Shown here piece after piece: positions 18,560 through 27,079 of a stretch of DNA of 64,000 nucleotides. The stretch is from assembly GCF_022750545.1 (NCBI RefSeq), contig NZ_PUIC01000005.1:335581-399580 (forward strand), in the 5' to 3' direction. Made by a program: the position numbers and the translations under genes. The notes below the pieces were generated by a model. It worked only from the letters and a program-made list of their open reading frames with translations, ran no database searches and was not told the origin of the DNA. The number at the start of each line of letters is the position of its first letter. Position 1 is the first letter of the stretch. This DNA comes from Caulobacter sp. CCUG 60055 (GTDB taxonomy: Bacteria > Pseudomonadota > Alphaproteobacteria > Caulobacterales > Caulobacteraceae).

Positions 18560-19114
18560 TCAGCCGATCTTGACCTTGGTGTCGGAAAGGAACGCGTAGT
18601 CAGGCATCACCAGGTTCTTGGGCGCCGGACCTTTGCGGATGCGGCCGGCGGTGTCGTAGACCGAGCCGTGGCACGGGCAGAACCAGCCGCCGTAGTCGCC
18701 GCCGCCGAAGGTGGGCACGCAGCCGAGGTGGGTGCAGGTGCCGACCAGGATCAGCCATTGCGCCTTGCCGGGCTTGTGACGCTCGGCGTCGGTCTGCGGG
18801 TCGCGCATCTCGGCGTGGTCGTCCTTGACCGCCGCGGCGATTTCCTTGGCCGTGCGGTTGCGCACGAACACCGGCTTGCCCCGCCACTTGACCACGACCT
18901 GCTGGCCCTCGGCCACCTTGGTCAGGTCGAACTCGATCGACGCCAGGGCCAGGGTGTCGGCGGCCGGGTTCATCTGGTCGATGAACGGCCAGGCGATTCC
19001 GACGCCAGCCCCGGCCGCGGCCGCGACCGCAGCGATGTGGATGAAGTCGCGCCGGCTCGGATCGTCGGCCACGTGCCCGTCGCCGGGTTTGGTTTCCACC
19101 ACGGTGTCAGCCAC
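18560..19114 (-). CDS. petA: Rieske iron-sulfur subunit of the bc1 complex
   Basis: The 184-residue protein has an N-terminal Tat-like membrane anchor (RRDF followed by helix 24-44), and the 2Fe-2S ligand boxes CTHLGC (127-132) and CPCHGS (146-151). The anchor retains a twin Arg ([10 protein letters not shown]), as Rieske proteins are exported by Tat. GTG at 19114 is chosen: GAAGGG is about 8 bases upstream, and the product then has the usual size, whereas an earlier in-frame start adds 27 residues of unlike composition. It is the first gene of petABC, divergent from trmL. Confidence 0.95.
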   Translation of the reverse strand: MADTVVETKPGDGHVADDPSRRDFIHIAAVAAAAGAGVGIAWPFIDQMNPAADTLALASIEFDLTKVAEGQQVVVKWRGKPVFVRNRTAKEIAAAVKDDHAEMRDPQTDAERHKPGKAQWLILVGTCTHLGCVPTFGGGDYGGWFCPCHGSVYDTAGRIRKGPAPKNLVMPDYAFLSDTKVKIG

Positions 19115-19236
19115 CTTGAGCACCCTTCGATATCGAACGCCGTCGCTTGCGTTCGGAAAGCTTCCATGCGGGCCCGACCGGACCCCCGTCCCCATTCCGT
19201 CTGCGACACATGGCGGGCCTTGAACAGCGGCTCAGG

Positions 19237-19257
19237 GTTGCAGCAGAACGCCGCAAC
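19237..19257. promoter_or_regulatory. Imperfect palindrome in the petA/trmL divergent spacer
   Basis: GTTGC and GCAAC arms, each extended inward by a GC pair after one unpaired base, give a 21-bp dyad centred in the 201-bp spacer. It could be an operator for either gene; no regulator is identified. Confidence 0.3.
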
Positions 19258-19315
19258 AGTTTACCGCCTGAGTCGTCGTCAGCCCGCCGACGTGCCGTGG
19301 AATGGACCGCTTAGA

Positions 19316-19774
19316 ATGCGTGTGGCGCTTTTTCAACCGGACATTCCGCAAAATGTCGGAGCGGCCATCCGTCTGGCCGCCTGTCTGGCCGTCCCGCTGG
19401 ACGTCATCGAGCCCTGCGCGTTTCCGCTTTCCGACAAATCCGTGCGCCGCGCGGCGATGGATTACGCAGCGTCGGCCGAGGTTTCGCGGCACGATTCCTG
19501 GGCGGCGTTCCTGGCCGCGCCGGCCCGCGCCGAGGGCCGGCTGCTGCTGTTCTCGACCCGGGCGGCCGAACCGTTCCAGCACTTCGCCTACGCCCCCGGC
19601 GACACCCTGCTGTTCGGCAGCGAGAGCGCCGGCGTCCCCGAGGCGGCGCACGCGGCCGCCGACCATCGCCTGTTCATCCCCCTGGCCCCCGGGGCGCGGT
19701 CCCTGAACGTGATCACGGCCGCCGCCATGGCCCTGGCCGAGGGGCTGCGTCAGACAAATGCTTTTCCCACATAA
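19316..19774 (+). CDS. trmL: tRNA (cytidine(34)-2'-O)-methyltransferase
   Basis: TrmL methylates the wobble base of some leucine tRNAs. The 152-residue protein is a minimal SPOUT enzyme: N-terminal VALFQPDIPQNVGAAIRLAAC, then DYAASAEVSRHDSW, and the trefoil-knot SAM site LLFGSESAGVPE and PLAPGARSLNVITAAAMAL. The start ATG is chosen because it opens the conserved MRVALFQPDIP. It diverges from petA and is followed 49 bases later by hemF. Confidence 0.95.
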   Translation: MRVALFQPDIPQNVGAAIRLAACLAVPLDVIEPCAFPLSDKSVRRAAMDYAASAEVSRHDSWAAFLAAPARAEGRLLLFSTRAAEPFQHFAYAPGDTLLFGSESAGVPEAAHAAADHRLFIPLAPGARSLNVITAAAMALAEGLRQTNAFPT

Positions 19775-19823
19775 ATTGTAGGGCTATAGAGCCCTCACGA
19801 TCAATCCGAATGAGCGACGCCCC

Positions 19824-20696
19824 ATGACCGAATCCGCCCTGCTCGACGCGCGCAAGGCCCAGGCCCGCGCCTGGTTCGAATCCCTGCGCGACCGGATCAT
19901 GGCCGCCTTCGAGGCGCTGGAGGACGCCGCGCCGGCCGCGCTCTACGGCCCGACGCCCGGCCGGTTCGACAGGAAGCCCTGGACGCGCGAAGCCGGCGGC
20001 GGCGGCGTGATGGGCATGATGCACGGCCGCTTCTTCGAGAAGGTCGGGGTGCACGTCTCGACCGTGCACGGGACCTTCCCCCCCGACATGGCCAAGACCG
20101 TCCCCGGCGCCGCCGAGGACCCGCGCTTCTTCGCCACCGGGATCAGCCTGATCGCCCACATGGCCAATCCGCGCGTGCCGGCCGTGCATATGAACACCCG
20201 CTTCATCGCCACCACGAAGAGCTGGTTCGGCGGCGGCGGCGACCTGACCCCCCTGCTGGCCGACCAGCGCCGGCAGGACGCCCCCGACGCGGCGGTCTTC
20301 CACGCGGCGTTCAAGCGCGCCTGCGACGCCCACGACCCGGCCTGGCACCCGAAATACAAGGCCTGGTGCGACGAGTACTTCTTCCTGCCGCATCGCAACG
20401 AGCCGCGCGGCGTCGGCGGCATCTTCTACGACCACCACGACAGCGGCGACTGGGACCGCGACTTCGCCTTCACCCGCGACGTCGGCGAGGCCTTCCTGGA
20501 GGTCTATCCCAAGATCGCCCGCCATCGCATGGACGAGCCCTGGACCCCGGCCGAGCGCGAGGAGCAGTTGGTCCAGCGCGGCCGCTACGTCGAGTTCAAC
20601 CTGCTCTACGACCGCGGCACCACCTTCGGCCTGAAGACCGGCGGCAACGTCGAATCGATCCTCAGCTCGATGCCGCCCGTGGTGAAGTGGCCGTAG
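19824..20696 (+). CDS. hemF: Oxygen-dependent coproporphyrinogen III oxidase
   Basis: HemF decarboxylates coproporphyrinogen III to protoporphyrinogen IX using oxygen. The 290-residue protein has the family signatures [22 protein letters not shown] in outline, [22 protein letters not shown] in outline, [27 protein letters not shown] in outline, and [16 protein letters not shown] with its conserved Arg. Length is typical. Placement beside the cytochrome bc1 operon fits a shared need for heme. Confidence 0.97.
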   Translation: MTESALLDARKAQARAWFESLRDRIMAAFEALEDAAPAALYGPTPGRFDRKPWTREAGGGGVMGMMHGRFFEKVGVHVSTVHGTFPPDMAKTVPGAAEDPRFFATGISLIAHMANPRVPAVHMNTRFIATTKSWFGGGGDLTPLLADQRRQDAPDAAVFHAAFKRACDAHDPAWHPKYKAWCDEYFFLPHRNEPRGVGGIFYDHHDSGDWDRDFAFTRDVGEAFLEVYPKIARHRMDEPWTPAEREEQLVQRGRYVEFNLLYDRGTTFGLKTGGNVESILSSMPPVVKWP

Positions 20697-20713
20697 GCTT
20701 CCACCCCGCTACC

Positions 20714-20816
20714 TCATCCCGGCCGCAGCGCCCGAAGGGCGCGGAGCGCCGGGACCCAAGCTAAGCCTCAGCCGCCGCATGGATCCCGGCTCGCCCCTGC
20801 GGGGTGTCCGGGATGA
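20714..20816. repeat. Composite palindromic repeat (REP/MITE-like)
   Basis: Four related arms occur in alternating orientation: TCATCCCGG at 20714, CCGGGA about 36 bases later, TCCCGG after a short spacer, and CCGGGATGA ending at 20816. They form two adjacent hairpins, each with its own inner stem (GCGCCC/GGGCGC in the first, CCCC/GGGG in the second), and the outermost arms can pair across the whole element. Similar units are dispersed in many alphaproteobacterial genomes. Only one copy is visible here. It sits just behind hemF. Confidence 0.75.
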
Positions 20817-20890
20817 CGGCGCACAGTGGCGGTAAGGTCGGGCCAGCCGACATCCGCCGAAGCGGACGGCCCCCGGTCTGAGAAGGGTGG

Positions 20891-21277
20891 CTAGCGGCCC
20901 TTGGCCGATGAACTGTTCGCCAGCCTTGCGATAGTCATGTTGTACGTCGACGCATAACCCTCCGCGACTGACCGAAGCTCTTGGCAACCTTCAGTCGTGG
21001 TGTCGCTCGTTTCGGTCAGCATGACGTGAGGTAACAGGCTAACTAAGTCCTCGCTCACGCCGGGGACCGTACCAACATATCCGCCCAGCATAACTAAGTG
21101 ATTGTCGCCGCGCGCGTGCGCCGCTTCGGCGTCCGCAGTTGCATCTGCAGCTTTTAGCCTTTCAAGGCTCGGGCAACCGCGTGCTCTCCCGCGCTGAGAG
21201 GACAGATCGACGACGTACGCCCCAGCCGCCAGCAGCACTATGCCCAGCAATGCCGTAGTTGCGATCCGCTTCATCAT
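20891..21277 (-). CDS. Small hypothetical secreted or membrane-anchored protein
   Basis: The 128-residue product begins with a short positive N-terminus and a hydrophobic helix (about 6-24, ATTALLGIVLLAAGAYVV), either a signal anchor or an uncleaved signal. The rest is soluble with cysteines in RGCPSLER and EGCQELRS that may pair. No family is recognised. Codon choice is visibly less G/C-biased than in hemF or the neighbouring methyltransferase, and it is next to the palindromic repeat at 20714, both hinting at an acquired or fast-evolving gene. The start is the first of two adjacent ATG codons; the second (21274) is also possible. Confidence 0.6.
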   Translation of the reverse strand: MMKRIATTALLGIVLLAAGAYVVDLSSQRGRARGCPSLERLKAADATADAEAAHARGDNHLVMLGGYVGTVPGVSEDLVSLLPHVMLTETSDTTTEGCQELRSVAEGYASTYNMTIARLANSSSAKGR

Positions 21278-21357
21278 GGCCTCCGCCAGGGGTCGTAAAG
21301 CCGCGTCAGCCGCTTGATTGCTTGCATCGTCGCAGGCCTCGACCAGACGGAACGGCC

Positions 21358-22029
21358 TCAGGCCTGCTTCACCCAGGCGATGACGAAGCCGTCGTGGCCC
21401 TTGCTTCCCACCGTCTGCACGGCGGTGCCCTCGACGCGGGGTTCGGCGGCCAGCATGTCCATCAGCCGGCGCACGCCCAGGACGGCCGGATCGGCGGTCC
21501 CGGCCTCGATCACCCGGCCGGCGCGGACGACGTTGTCGACCACGATCACCGAGCCGGGCCGCGACAGCCTGAGCGCCCAGGCGAAATAGTCGGCGTTGCT
21601 CTGCTTGTCCGCGTCGATGAAGGCGAGGTCGAACGGCCCCACGCCCTCGGCGGCGAGCTTGGGCAAGGTCTCCAGCGCCGGCCCGAGCCGCAGGTCGATC
21701 AGGTCGGACAGGCCGGCCCGCTCGAAATTGGCGCGCGCCACCTCGGCGTTGCGCGGATCGATCTCCAGGGTGGTCAGGCGGCCGCCCGGCGCCAGGGCCC
21801 GGGCCAGCCAGATGGCGCTGTAGCCGCCCAGCGCGCCGATCTCGAGGATGCGCCTCGCGCCGACCATGCGGGCCAGCAGATGCAGGAGCTTGCCCTGGTT
21901 CGGCGCGACGTCGATCGCCGGCAGGCCCGCCGCCCGCGCCGCCGCGAGCGCCCCGTCCAGCGCCGGGTCAGCGGGAACCAGACGGTCGATCAGATAGCCG
22001 TCGATCGCCGTCCATTGCGCCTGGGTCAT
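21358..22029 (-). CDS. Class I SAM-dependent O-methyltransferase
   Basis: The 223-residue protein matches the caffeoyl-CoA/catechol O-methyltransferase group: the SAM motif RRILEIGALGGYSAIWLARAL, the acidic LTTLEIDPRNAEVARANF, the metal-binding region FDLAFIDADKQSNADYFAWAL, and GSVIVVDNVVRAGRV. Such enzymes are divalent-metal dependent and methylate catechol-like hydroxyls; the substrate is unknown. It lies 31 bases downstream of the cca start-side cluster on the same strand, so it may be transcribed with it. Confidence 0.9.
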   Translation of the reverse strand: MTQAQWTAIDGYLIDRLVPADPALDGALAAARAAGLPAIDVAPNQGKLLHLLARMVGARRILEIGALGGYSAIWLARALAPGGRLTTLEIDPRNAEVARANFERAGLSDLIDLRLGPALETLPKLAAEGVGPFDLAFIDADKQSNADYFAWALRLSRPGSVIVVDNVVRAGRVIEAGTADPAVLGVRRLMDMLAAEPRVEGTAVQTVGSKGHDGFVIAWVKQA

Positions 22030-22060
22030 CGCCGCCTGCTCCTTCGCCGGTGAGTCGCCG

Positions 22061-23335
22061 CTAGTAGGCCATGCCCTGGGCCACGGCCTTGAGCCGTTCG
22101 ATGGCCGAGAACTTGTCGTCGATGAAGTCGTGGTCGATCCACCAGGCCTCGACCTCGCGCAGCACCTCGCCGACCATCGGCCCGCGCGGCACCCCGGCCT
22201 TGACCACGTCCTCGCCGTTCAGCGGGAAGGCCGGCGGGGCCCAGGTCGCGCCGACCGCCAGCAGGCCGCGCCATTGCGGCGTGGTCGCCGGGCGGTCCGA
22301 GGCGGCCCAGGCCAAGCGCACCCGGTCGGCGAAGGCCTCGGCGCCCAGGCGATAGACCAGCCGCCGCGCCTCGCGCGGGCTGGCCCACGAGACGATGCGC
22401 GGATCGGTCCCCAGGGCCGCCGTCAGCCGGTCGCGCTGGGCGTTGGACAGGCGCAGCCGCTCGGCCGCGCGCAACGCCGCCGCCGGATCGTCCGGCAGCA
22501 GGGCGGCCAGGCGCAGCAGGGCGTCGTTCTCGAACAGCTGGTCGGTCTGGACCTCGACCAACCGCTCCAGGCGGGCCGTCCCGACGGCTTCGGGCAGGAT
22601 CTCGGCCAGCACGCCGGTCTGGGCCATCAGGCGGACCGTCGGGCGCGGATCGTCAGCGGCCAGCAGCTTGAGCAGCTCCTTGGCCGTCCGCTCGGCCGAG
22701 ACCGCCGGCAGCAGGCCCTTGAGGCGGGCGCAGGCGGCCAGCGCCCCGGCGTCCGGCTCGCCCCGCCCGTACCAGGCGGTGAAGCGGAAGAAGCGCAGGA
22801 TGCGCAGGTGGTCCTCGCGGATGCGGGTCTCGGCGTCGCCGACGAACACGATCCGCCCGGCCAGGGCGTCGTCGATCCCGCAGCCGACCGGGTCGAACAC
22901 CGTCCCGCCGGCGTCGGCGTAGAGGGCGTTCAGCCTGAAGTCGCGCCGCGCCGCGTCCTCGCTCCAGTCTTCGGTGAAGGCCACCACCGCCCGGCGGCCG
23001 TCGGTCTCGATGTCGCGGCGCAGGGTGGTGATCTCGAACGGCCGCCCGCCGGAGACGGCGGTGACGGTGCCGTGCTCGACCCCGGTGGGAACCGCCTTGA
23101 GCCCCGCCGCCTCGATGGCGGCGATCACCGCCTCGGGCCGCAGGACGGTGGCGATGTCGACGTCGTCGACCGGCCTGCGCATCAGGGCGTTGCGCACGCA
23201 GCCCCCGACGAAGCGCGCGCAGTCCGGCCCGCCGGCGGCCTCCAGCGCGGCCATCACCGCCCGGGTCTCCGGCGCGGTCAGCCAGGGCTGCGCGCCGACG
23301 CCTGCGGCCTCATCCTTCGCGGCGACCATTCCCAT
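22061..23335 (-). CDS. cca: CCA tRNA nucleotidyltransferase
   Basis: The enzyme adds or repairs the 3'-CCA of tRNAs. The 424-residue class II protein has the nucleotidyltransferase motif FVGGCVRNALMRRPVDDVDIA with its DxD pair, followed by GTVTAV, the conserved EDxxRRDFxxNAL-type motif (EDAARRDFRLNALYAD) and REDHLRILRFFRF. No HD phosphohydrolase domain is evident, as in other alphaproteobacterial forms. It is the last gene of a minus-strand cluster DUF1285-CoA pyrophosphatase-DUF6111-cca, 3 bases behind DUF6111. Confidence 0.95.
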   Translation of the reverse strand: MGMVAAKDEAAGVGAQPWLTAPETRAVMAALEAAGGPDCARFVGGCVRNALMRRPVDDVDIATVLRPEAVIAAIEAAGLKAVPTGVEHGTVTAVSGGRPFEITTLRRDIETDGRRAVVAFTEDWSEDAARRDFRLNALYADAGGTVFDPVGCGIDDALAGRIVFVGDAETRIREDHLRILRFFRFTAWYGRGEPDAGALAACARLKGLLPAVSAERTAKELLKLLAADDPRPTVRLMAQTGVLAEILPEAVGTARLERLVEVQTDQLFENDALLRLAALLPDDPAAALRAAERLRLSNAQRDRLTAALGTDPRIVSWASPREARRLVYRLGAEAFADRVRLAWAASDRPATTPQWRGLLAVGATWAPPAFPLNGEDVVKAGVPRGPMVGEVLREVEAWWIDHDFIDDKFSAIERLKAVAQGMAY

Positions 23336-23338
23336 TCC

Positions 23339-23602
23339 TCACCTCTTGTCGAACCGGCCCGGGACGATCCTGCCGTCGCCGGACGCTTCCGCGGGCACAT
23401 AGACCTTGGCCCGGTTGTCGTCATGAAACACCGCCCCGGCCATCAGGGACAGGGCGAACAGCGCCGCCGCGATCGCCGCCAGCCAGGCCCAGGGCGTCGC
23501 CCCCATCGGCCGGCCCGAGCGCCGCGCGATCTCGCGCCAGACGAACCAGACCACGAACGGCAGGGCCAGCAGCACCAGCCGCGACAGGACGATCCTAAGC
23601 AA
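23339..23602 (-). CDS. DUF6111-like small membrane protein
   Basis: The 87-residue product has two hydrophobic helices (about 5-22 and 37-58) and the typical FVVWFVWREIARR and GAVFHDD segments of DUF6111 proteins, whose function is unknown. TTG at 23602 is preferred as start: it overlaps the upstream stop by 8 bases (TTGCTTAG), GGGGAAG lies just upstream, and the product then begins with the membrane helix; a longer reading from 23626 adds eight residues of poor fit. Position inside the cca cluster suggests translational coupling. Confidence 0.75.
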   Translation of the reverse strand: MLRIVLSRLVLLALPFVVWFVWREIARRSGRPMGATPWAWLAAIAAALFALSLMAGAVFHDDNRAKVYVPAEASGDGRIVPGRFDKR

Positions 23603-24242
23603 CCGCTTCCCCGTACAGCCGCTCATAGAGGCCGCGCAGCATCCCCGCCGTCGCGCCCCAGATGAACCACTGCTCGTAGGGCATGGCGTAGAAGTAGCGC
23701 CGCCCGCCGCCCGGCGTCTCGCGCGACTGGCGCTGGTGGTTGGCCGGGTTCATCAGGAACTCGAACGGGGCCTCGAAGACGTCGGCGACCTCGTCGGGAT
23801 TGGCCTTGAGCGTGAAGCCGGGCTCGATCCAGCCGACCACCGGCGTGACATAGAAGCCGGTGACCGTCTGGTAGCCGCTGAGCAGGCCCAGCGGACGCGC
23901 GAAGCTCGACTCCAGGCCGATCTCCTCCCAGGCCTCGCGCAGCGCGGTCTCGACCGGCGTCTCGCCGGGGTCGCAACCGCCGCCGGGAAAGGCGATCTGG
24001 CCGGTGTGGCTGCGCAGGGCGTCCGAGCGCCGGGTCAGGATGACGTTGAGCCCATGCTCGCGCTCGACCAGCGGGACCAGCACCGCCGCCGCCCGCAGCG
24101 AAGCCAGCTCGCCCCGGCGCAACTCGGGATTGAGGTCGTAGTCCGAATGCGCGGCGGCGCGCCCCGGATGGTGGGCGTCCAGCGGGTCGAGCCGGCCGGC
24201 GATCCAGTCGCGCAGCTCGCCGGGCGGGGCGTCCGGGCTCAT
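23595..24242 (-). CDS. CoA pyrophosphatase (Nudix hydrolase)
   Basis: The 215-residue protein has the CoA-Nudix form: RSDALRSHTGQIAFPGGG followed by the Nudix box CDPGETPVETALREAWEEIGL, and the following loop with GYQTVTGFYVTPVVGWI. Such enzymes cleave CoA and its derivatives to 3',5'-ADP and phosphopantetheine. It overlaps DUF1285 upstream by 4 bases and DUF6111 downstream. The order matches the common alphaproteobacterial cluster. Confidence 0.93.
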   Translation of the reverse strand: MSPDAPPGELRDWIAGRLDPLDAHHPGRAAAHSDYDLNPELRRGELASLRAAAVLVPLVEREHGLNVILTRRSDALRSHTGQIAFPGGGCDPGETPVETALREAWEEIGLESSFARPLGLLSGYQTVTGFYVTPVVGWIEPGFTLKANPDEVADVFEAPFEFLMNPANHQRQSRETPGGGRRYFYAMPYEQWFIWGATAGMLRGLYERLYGEAVA

Positions 24243-24817
24243 GGCCGCGCCGCCTCGGCCGGGCCGATGGGGAACCAGGCGCCGTTGGAGGCGACGCCCA
24301 GCCGCCCGGCGTCGGCCGCGCCGGGGGCGGCCATCTCCACCAGCTCGTAGAACACCGGCCGGGCGATGCGCGCCTCCAGCCCCCGCCGCACGTGCACATA
24401 GGGGCGGGGCTCGCCGGTGACGGGGTCCTCCTCGACGCGGATGGGGTTTTCCGGCCCGGCCTCGACCTCGTCGCCGACATTGGTGACGAAACGCAGGGCC
24501 TCGCCCACACGGTCGACGCGGACGGCGACGAACGGCGCGTCCTCGACGACGATGCGCATCTTCTCAACCGGCGTGACCAAATGGAAACCGTCGGGGTCCT
24601 TGCGCAGCACGGTGGAGAACAGCCGCACCAGGGCCTCGCGGCCGATCGGCGTCCCCTCGTGCACCCACGCGCCGTCGCGGCGGATGACGATGTCGATTTC
24701 GCCGCAATGGGCGGGATTCCACAGGTGGACGGGCGGCGGCCCGCGCCCCGGAGCCTGGGCGCGGGCCGCCGAGGCCACGGCGTCGAGGCCGGTTTTGGAC
24801 TCAAGGTCTGTCATCAT
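24239..24817 (-). CDS. DUF1285 family protein
   Basis: The 192-residue protein matches the conserved alphaproteobacterial DUF1285 family: PPVHLWNPAHCGEIDIVIRRDGAWVHEGTPIGREALVRLFSTVLRKD in outline, VTPVEKMRIVVEDAPFVAV and the C-terminal ISRPVFYELVE-like segment (IARPVFYELVEMA). No enzymatic motif is evident and the function is unknown. The start is the first of two adjacent ATG codons (24817, 24814). It is the first gene of the cluster that ends in cca; the 116-bp spacer upstream should hold the promoter. Confidence 0.88.
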   Translation of the reverse strand: MMTDLESKTGLDAVASAARAQAPGRGPPPVHLWNPAHCGEIDIVIRRDGAWVHEGTPIGREALVRLFSTVLRKDPDGFHLVTPVEKMRIVVEDAPFVAVRVDRVGEALRFVTNVGDEVEAGPENPIRVEEDPVTGEPRPYVHVRRGLEARIARPVFYELVEMAAPGAADAGRLGVASNGAWFPIGPAEAARP

Positions 24818-24933
24818 CGACAATCTAGGTCGCGCACGGCGCGAGGCAAATCCCGCGCGCCGATCCGGCAGGCCATTTTCAACGCCGCCCGCCCCGGTTC
24901 CGATACGCGCCGCCCTCCGGGACGCCGTCGGCG

Positions 24934-25482
24934 CTAGGGCGCGACCACCGCGCCGGCGAAGGTCCCGGCGTCGGCCGCCAGGGGATGGATCAGCACCCGG
25001 CGCGGGTCGACCGGGCCGGGCAGCACGATCGAGCCCGGCGCCGTGGCCTGGAAACCGAAGCGTTCGAAATAGGGCGGGTCGCCGACCAGCAGCACCGCCC
25101 GCTCGCCCGCCGCCTTGGCCGCCTCGCAGCCGCGCGCCACCAGGGCGCCGCCGACGCCGTACTTGCGCATCTCGGCCTCGACCGCCAGCGGCCCCAGGAA
25201 GATGGCCGGCGCCGCGCCGATGCGGATGCTCCACTGCCGGACCGAGCCGACCAGCCGCCCGTCCGGCGCCCAGGCGCAGAACGACAGGTCGGGACGGAAG
25301 GCCGCCATCTCGCGCACGCGCTCGGACGACTTGACGAAGCGGCCCGGCCCGAAGGCGTGGTCGAGCAGCGCCTCGATGGCGTCGGAATCCTCCGGGCGCT
25401 CGGGGGCGAGCGTCGGATAGGGCGAGGTGTCGGCGGAAATGGAGAAGGTCATGGGCTCGATGCGGGATAGGACGAAAGCCAT
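24934..25482 (-). CDS. GNAT family N-acetyltransferase
   Basis: The 182-residue protein has a single GNAT domain with the acetyl-CoA loop LAVEAEMRKYGVGGALVARG (R/Q-x-x-G-x-G/A type), then GERAVLLVGDPPYFERFGF, characteristic of the COG3153 subgroup. Substrate unknown. ATG at 25482 gives the full reading; ATG at 25452 (MTFSISADTS) is a reasonable alternative. It is divergent from the MFS gene at 25740. Confidence 0.85.
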   Translation of the reverse strand: MAFVLSRIEPMTFSISADTSPYPTLAPERPEDSDAIEALLDHAFGPGRFVKSSERVREMAAFRPDLSFCAWAPDGRLVGSVRQWSIRIGAAPAIFLGPLAVEAEMRKYGVGGALVARGCEAAKAAGERAVLLVGDPPYFERFGFQATAPGSIVLPGPVDPRRVLIHPLAADAGTFAGAVVAP

Positions 25483-25739
25483 AGTCCCGGATCGTGAAGC
25501 ACGGGCGACAGTCGCCGCCGTGAGGTCCGGGCGCGGTTCAGGCGCGGAAGCGGCTCCGCGCTAGGCTCGTTCGTCGCAGGCGTCGCATCGACCCGCAGCT
25601 CCATCCCATCAGGAAGCGGCGCACATAGGGCCCGTGCGTCGCCCCGTCAATGAAAGATGCATGAAGATCGCCCGCGCCGCCGCGCGCGGCCCCCGCCGGC
25701 CCTTGCCGCACAAGGCGGTCCGCGCCAAGTTCGCCGCCG

Positions 25740-27002
25740 ATGCCAGACGAGCCGTCTTCCCCGCCCCCCACCGACGGCGCCGAGGCCGCCGCCCTGCTGC
25801 GCCAGCGCGATTTCATGCTGTTCTGGGGCGCGCGCTTCACCAACGCCCTGGCCGTGCAGATCCAGGCCGTGGCCATCGGCTGGCAGGTCTACGACATCGC
25901 CCGGCGCGCCGCCTCGATCGAGAAGGCGGCCTTCATCGTCGGGATGATCGGCCTGGCGCAGTTCCTGCCGCTGTTCGCCCTGACCCTGAACGCCGGCGAG
26001 GCCGCCGACCGCCACGACCGGCGGCGCATCATGACCGTCGCCCTCGCGGTCGAGGTGGTCTGCGCCGGCCTCCTGGCCTGGCTGGCCTGGAACGGCCATC
26101 CGCGGCTATGGCCCATTTTCGCCATCGCCGTGGTCTTCGGGGCCGGGCGGGCCTTCTTCTCGCCGGCCAGCGGGGCGCTGGGGCCGATGCTGGTCCCCCG
26201 CCAGCTGTTGCCGCGCGCCATCGCCTGGAACTCGCTGGCCTGGCAGAGCGCCTCGATCGCCGGCCCGGCCCTGGGCGGCGTGCTGGTGGCGATCTCGCCC
26301 GCCCTGGCCTACGGCGCGGCCCTTGGCCTGTTCCTGGTCGGCGCGACCCTGCTGCTGCTGATCCGGGCCGACGCCAGGCCGACGCCCCAGCCGGGCTCGC
26401 GCGGGGCCCTGATCAAGGAGGGCCTGGTCTATGTCTGGACCAACAAGATCGTCTTCGGCGCCATCTCGCTCGACCTGTTCGCCGTCCTGCTCGGCGGCGC
26501 CAGGGCGCTGTTCCCGGTGTTCGCCCGCGACGTGCTGCACGTCGACGCCCAGGGGTTCGGGCTGCTCAGCGCCTCGCCCGCCGTCGGCGCGGCGGCCATC
26601 GCCGTCTTCCTGGCCAGCCGGCCGATCCGGCGCCACGCCGGCCTGACCATGTTCGCGGGCGTGGCGGTGTTCGGCGCGGCCACCGTGGTCTTCGGCCTGT
26701 CGAGGTCCCTGCCGCTGTCCTGCCTGACCCTGGCCGTCCTGGGCGGGGCCGACATGCTCAGCGTCTATGTCCGCCAGACCCTGGTGCAGATCGTCACCCC
26801 CGACGCCATGCGCGGCCGGGTGTCGGCGGTGTCGGGCCTGTTCATCGGCGCCTCCAACGAACTCGGCGAGTTCGAGAGCGGCGTAGCGGCGCGTTTCCTC
26901 GGCCCCGTGGGCGCGGCGGTGTTCGGCGGGGTCGGGGCGATGATCGTCACCGGCGTCTGGGCCAGGCTGTTCCCCGCCCTGCGCAGGGCCGACCGCCTCT
27001 AG
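25740..27002 (+). CDS. MFS transporter, EntS-like exporter type
   Basis: The 420-residue protein has about 12 hydrophobic helices and the MFS loop motif with DRHDRRRIM between helices 2 and 3, a QIQAVAIGWQVYDI first helix and SLAWQSASIAGPALGGVL, resembling enterobactin-exporter-like (MFS_3) proteins. The substrate is unknown; siderophore or drug export is only a family guess. The start follows a 257-bp spacer shared with the divergent GNAT gene. Confidence 0.87.
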   Translation: MPDEPSSPPPTDGAEAAALLRQRDFMLFWGARFTNALAVQIQAVAIGWQVYDIARRAASIEKAAFIVGMIGLAQFLPLFALTLNAGEAADRHDRRRIMTVALAVEVVCAGLLAWLAWNGHPRLWPIFAIAVVFGAGRAFFSPASGALGPMLVPRQLLPRAIAWNSLAWQSASIAGPALGGVLVAISPALAYGAALGLFLVGATLLLLIRADARPTPQPGSRGALIKEGLVYVWTNKIVFGAISLDLFAVLLGGARALFPVFARDVLHVDAQGFGLLSASPAVGAAAIAVFLASRPIRRHAGLTMFAGVAVFGAATVVFGLSRSLPLSCLTLAVLGGADMLSVYVRQTLVQIVTPDAMRGRVSAVSGLFIGASNELGEFESGVAARFLGPVGAAVFGGVGAMIVTGVWARLFPALRRADRL

Positions 27003-27079
27003 CCGCAGGCGCGCGCCTCTTGCCTGACCTTGCGTAGGCCTTCTAGCGTTCGCGCCGAGGTCTGTAAGGGAGACGCGCC

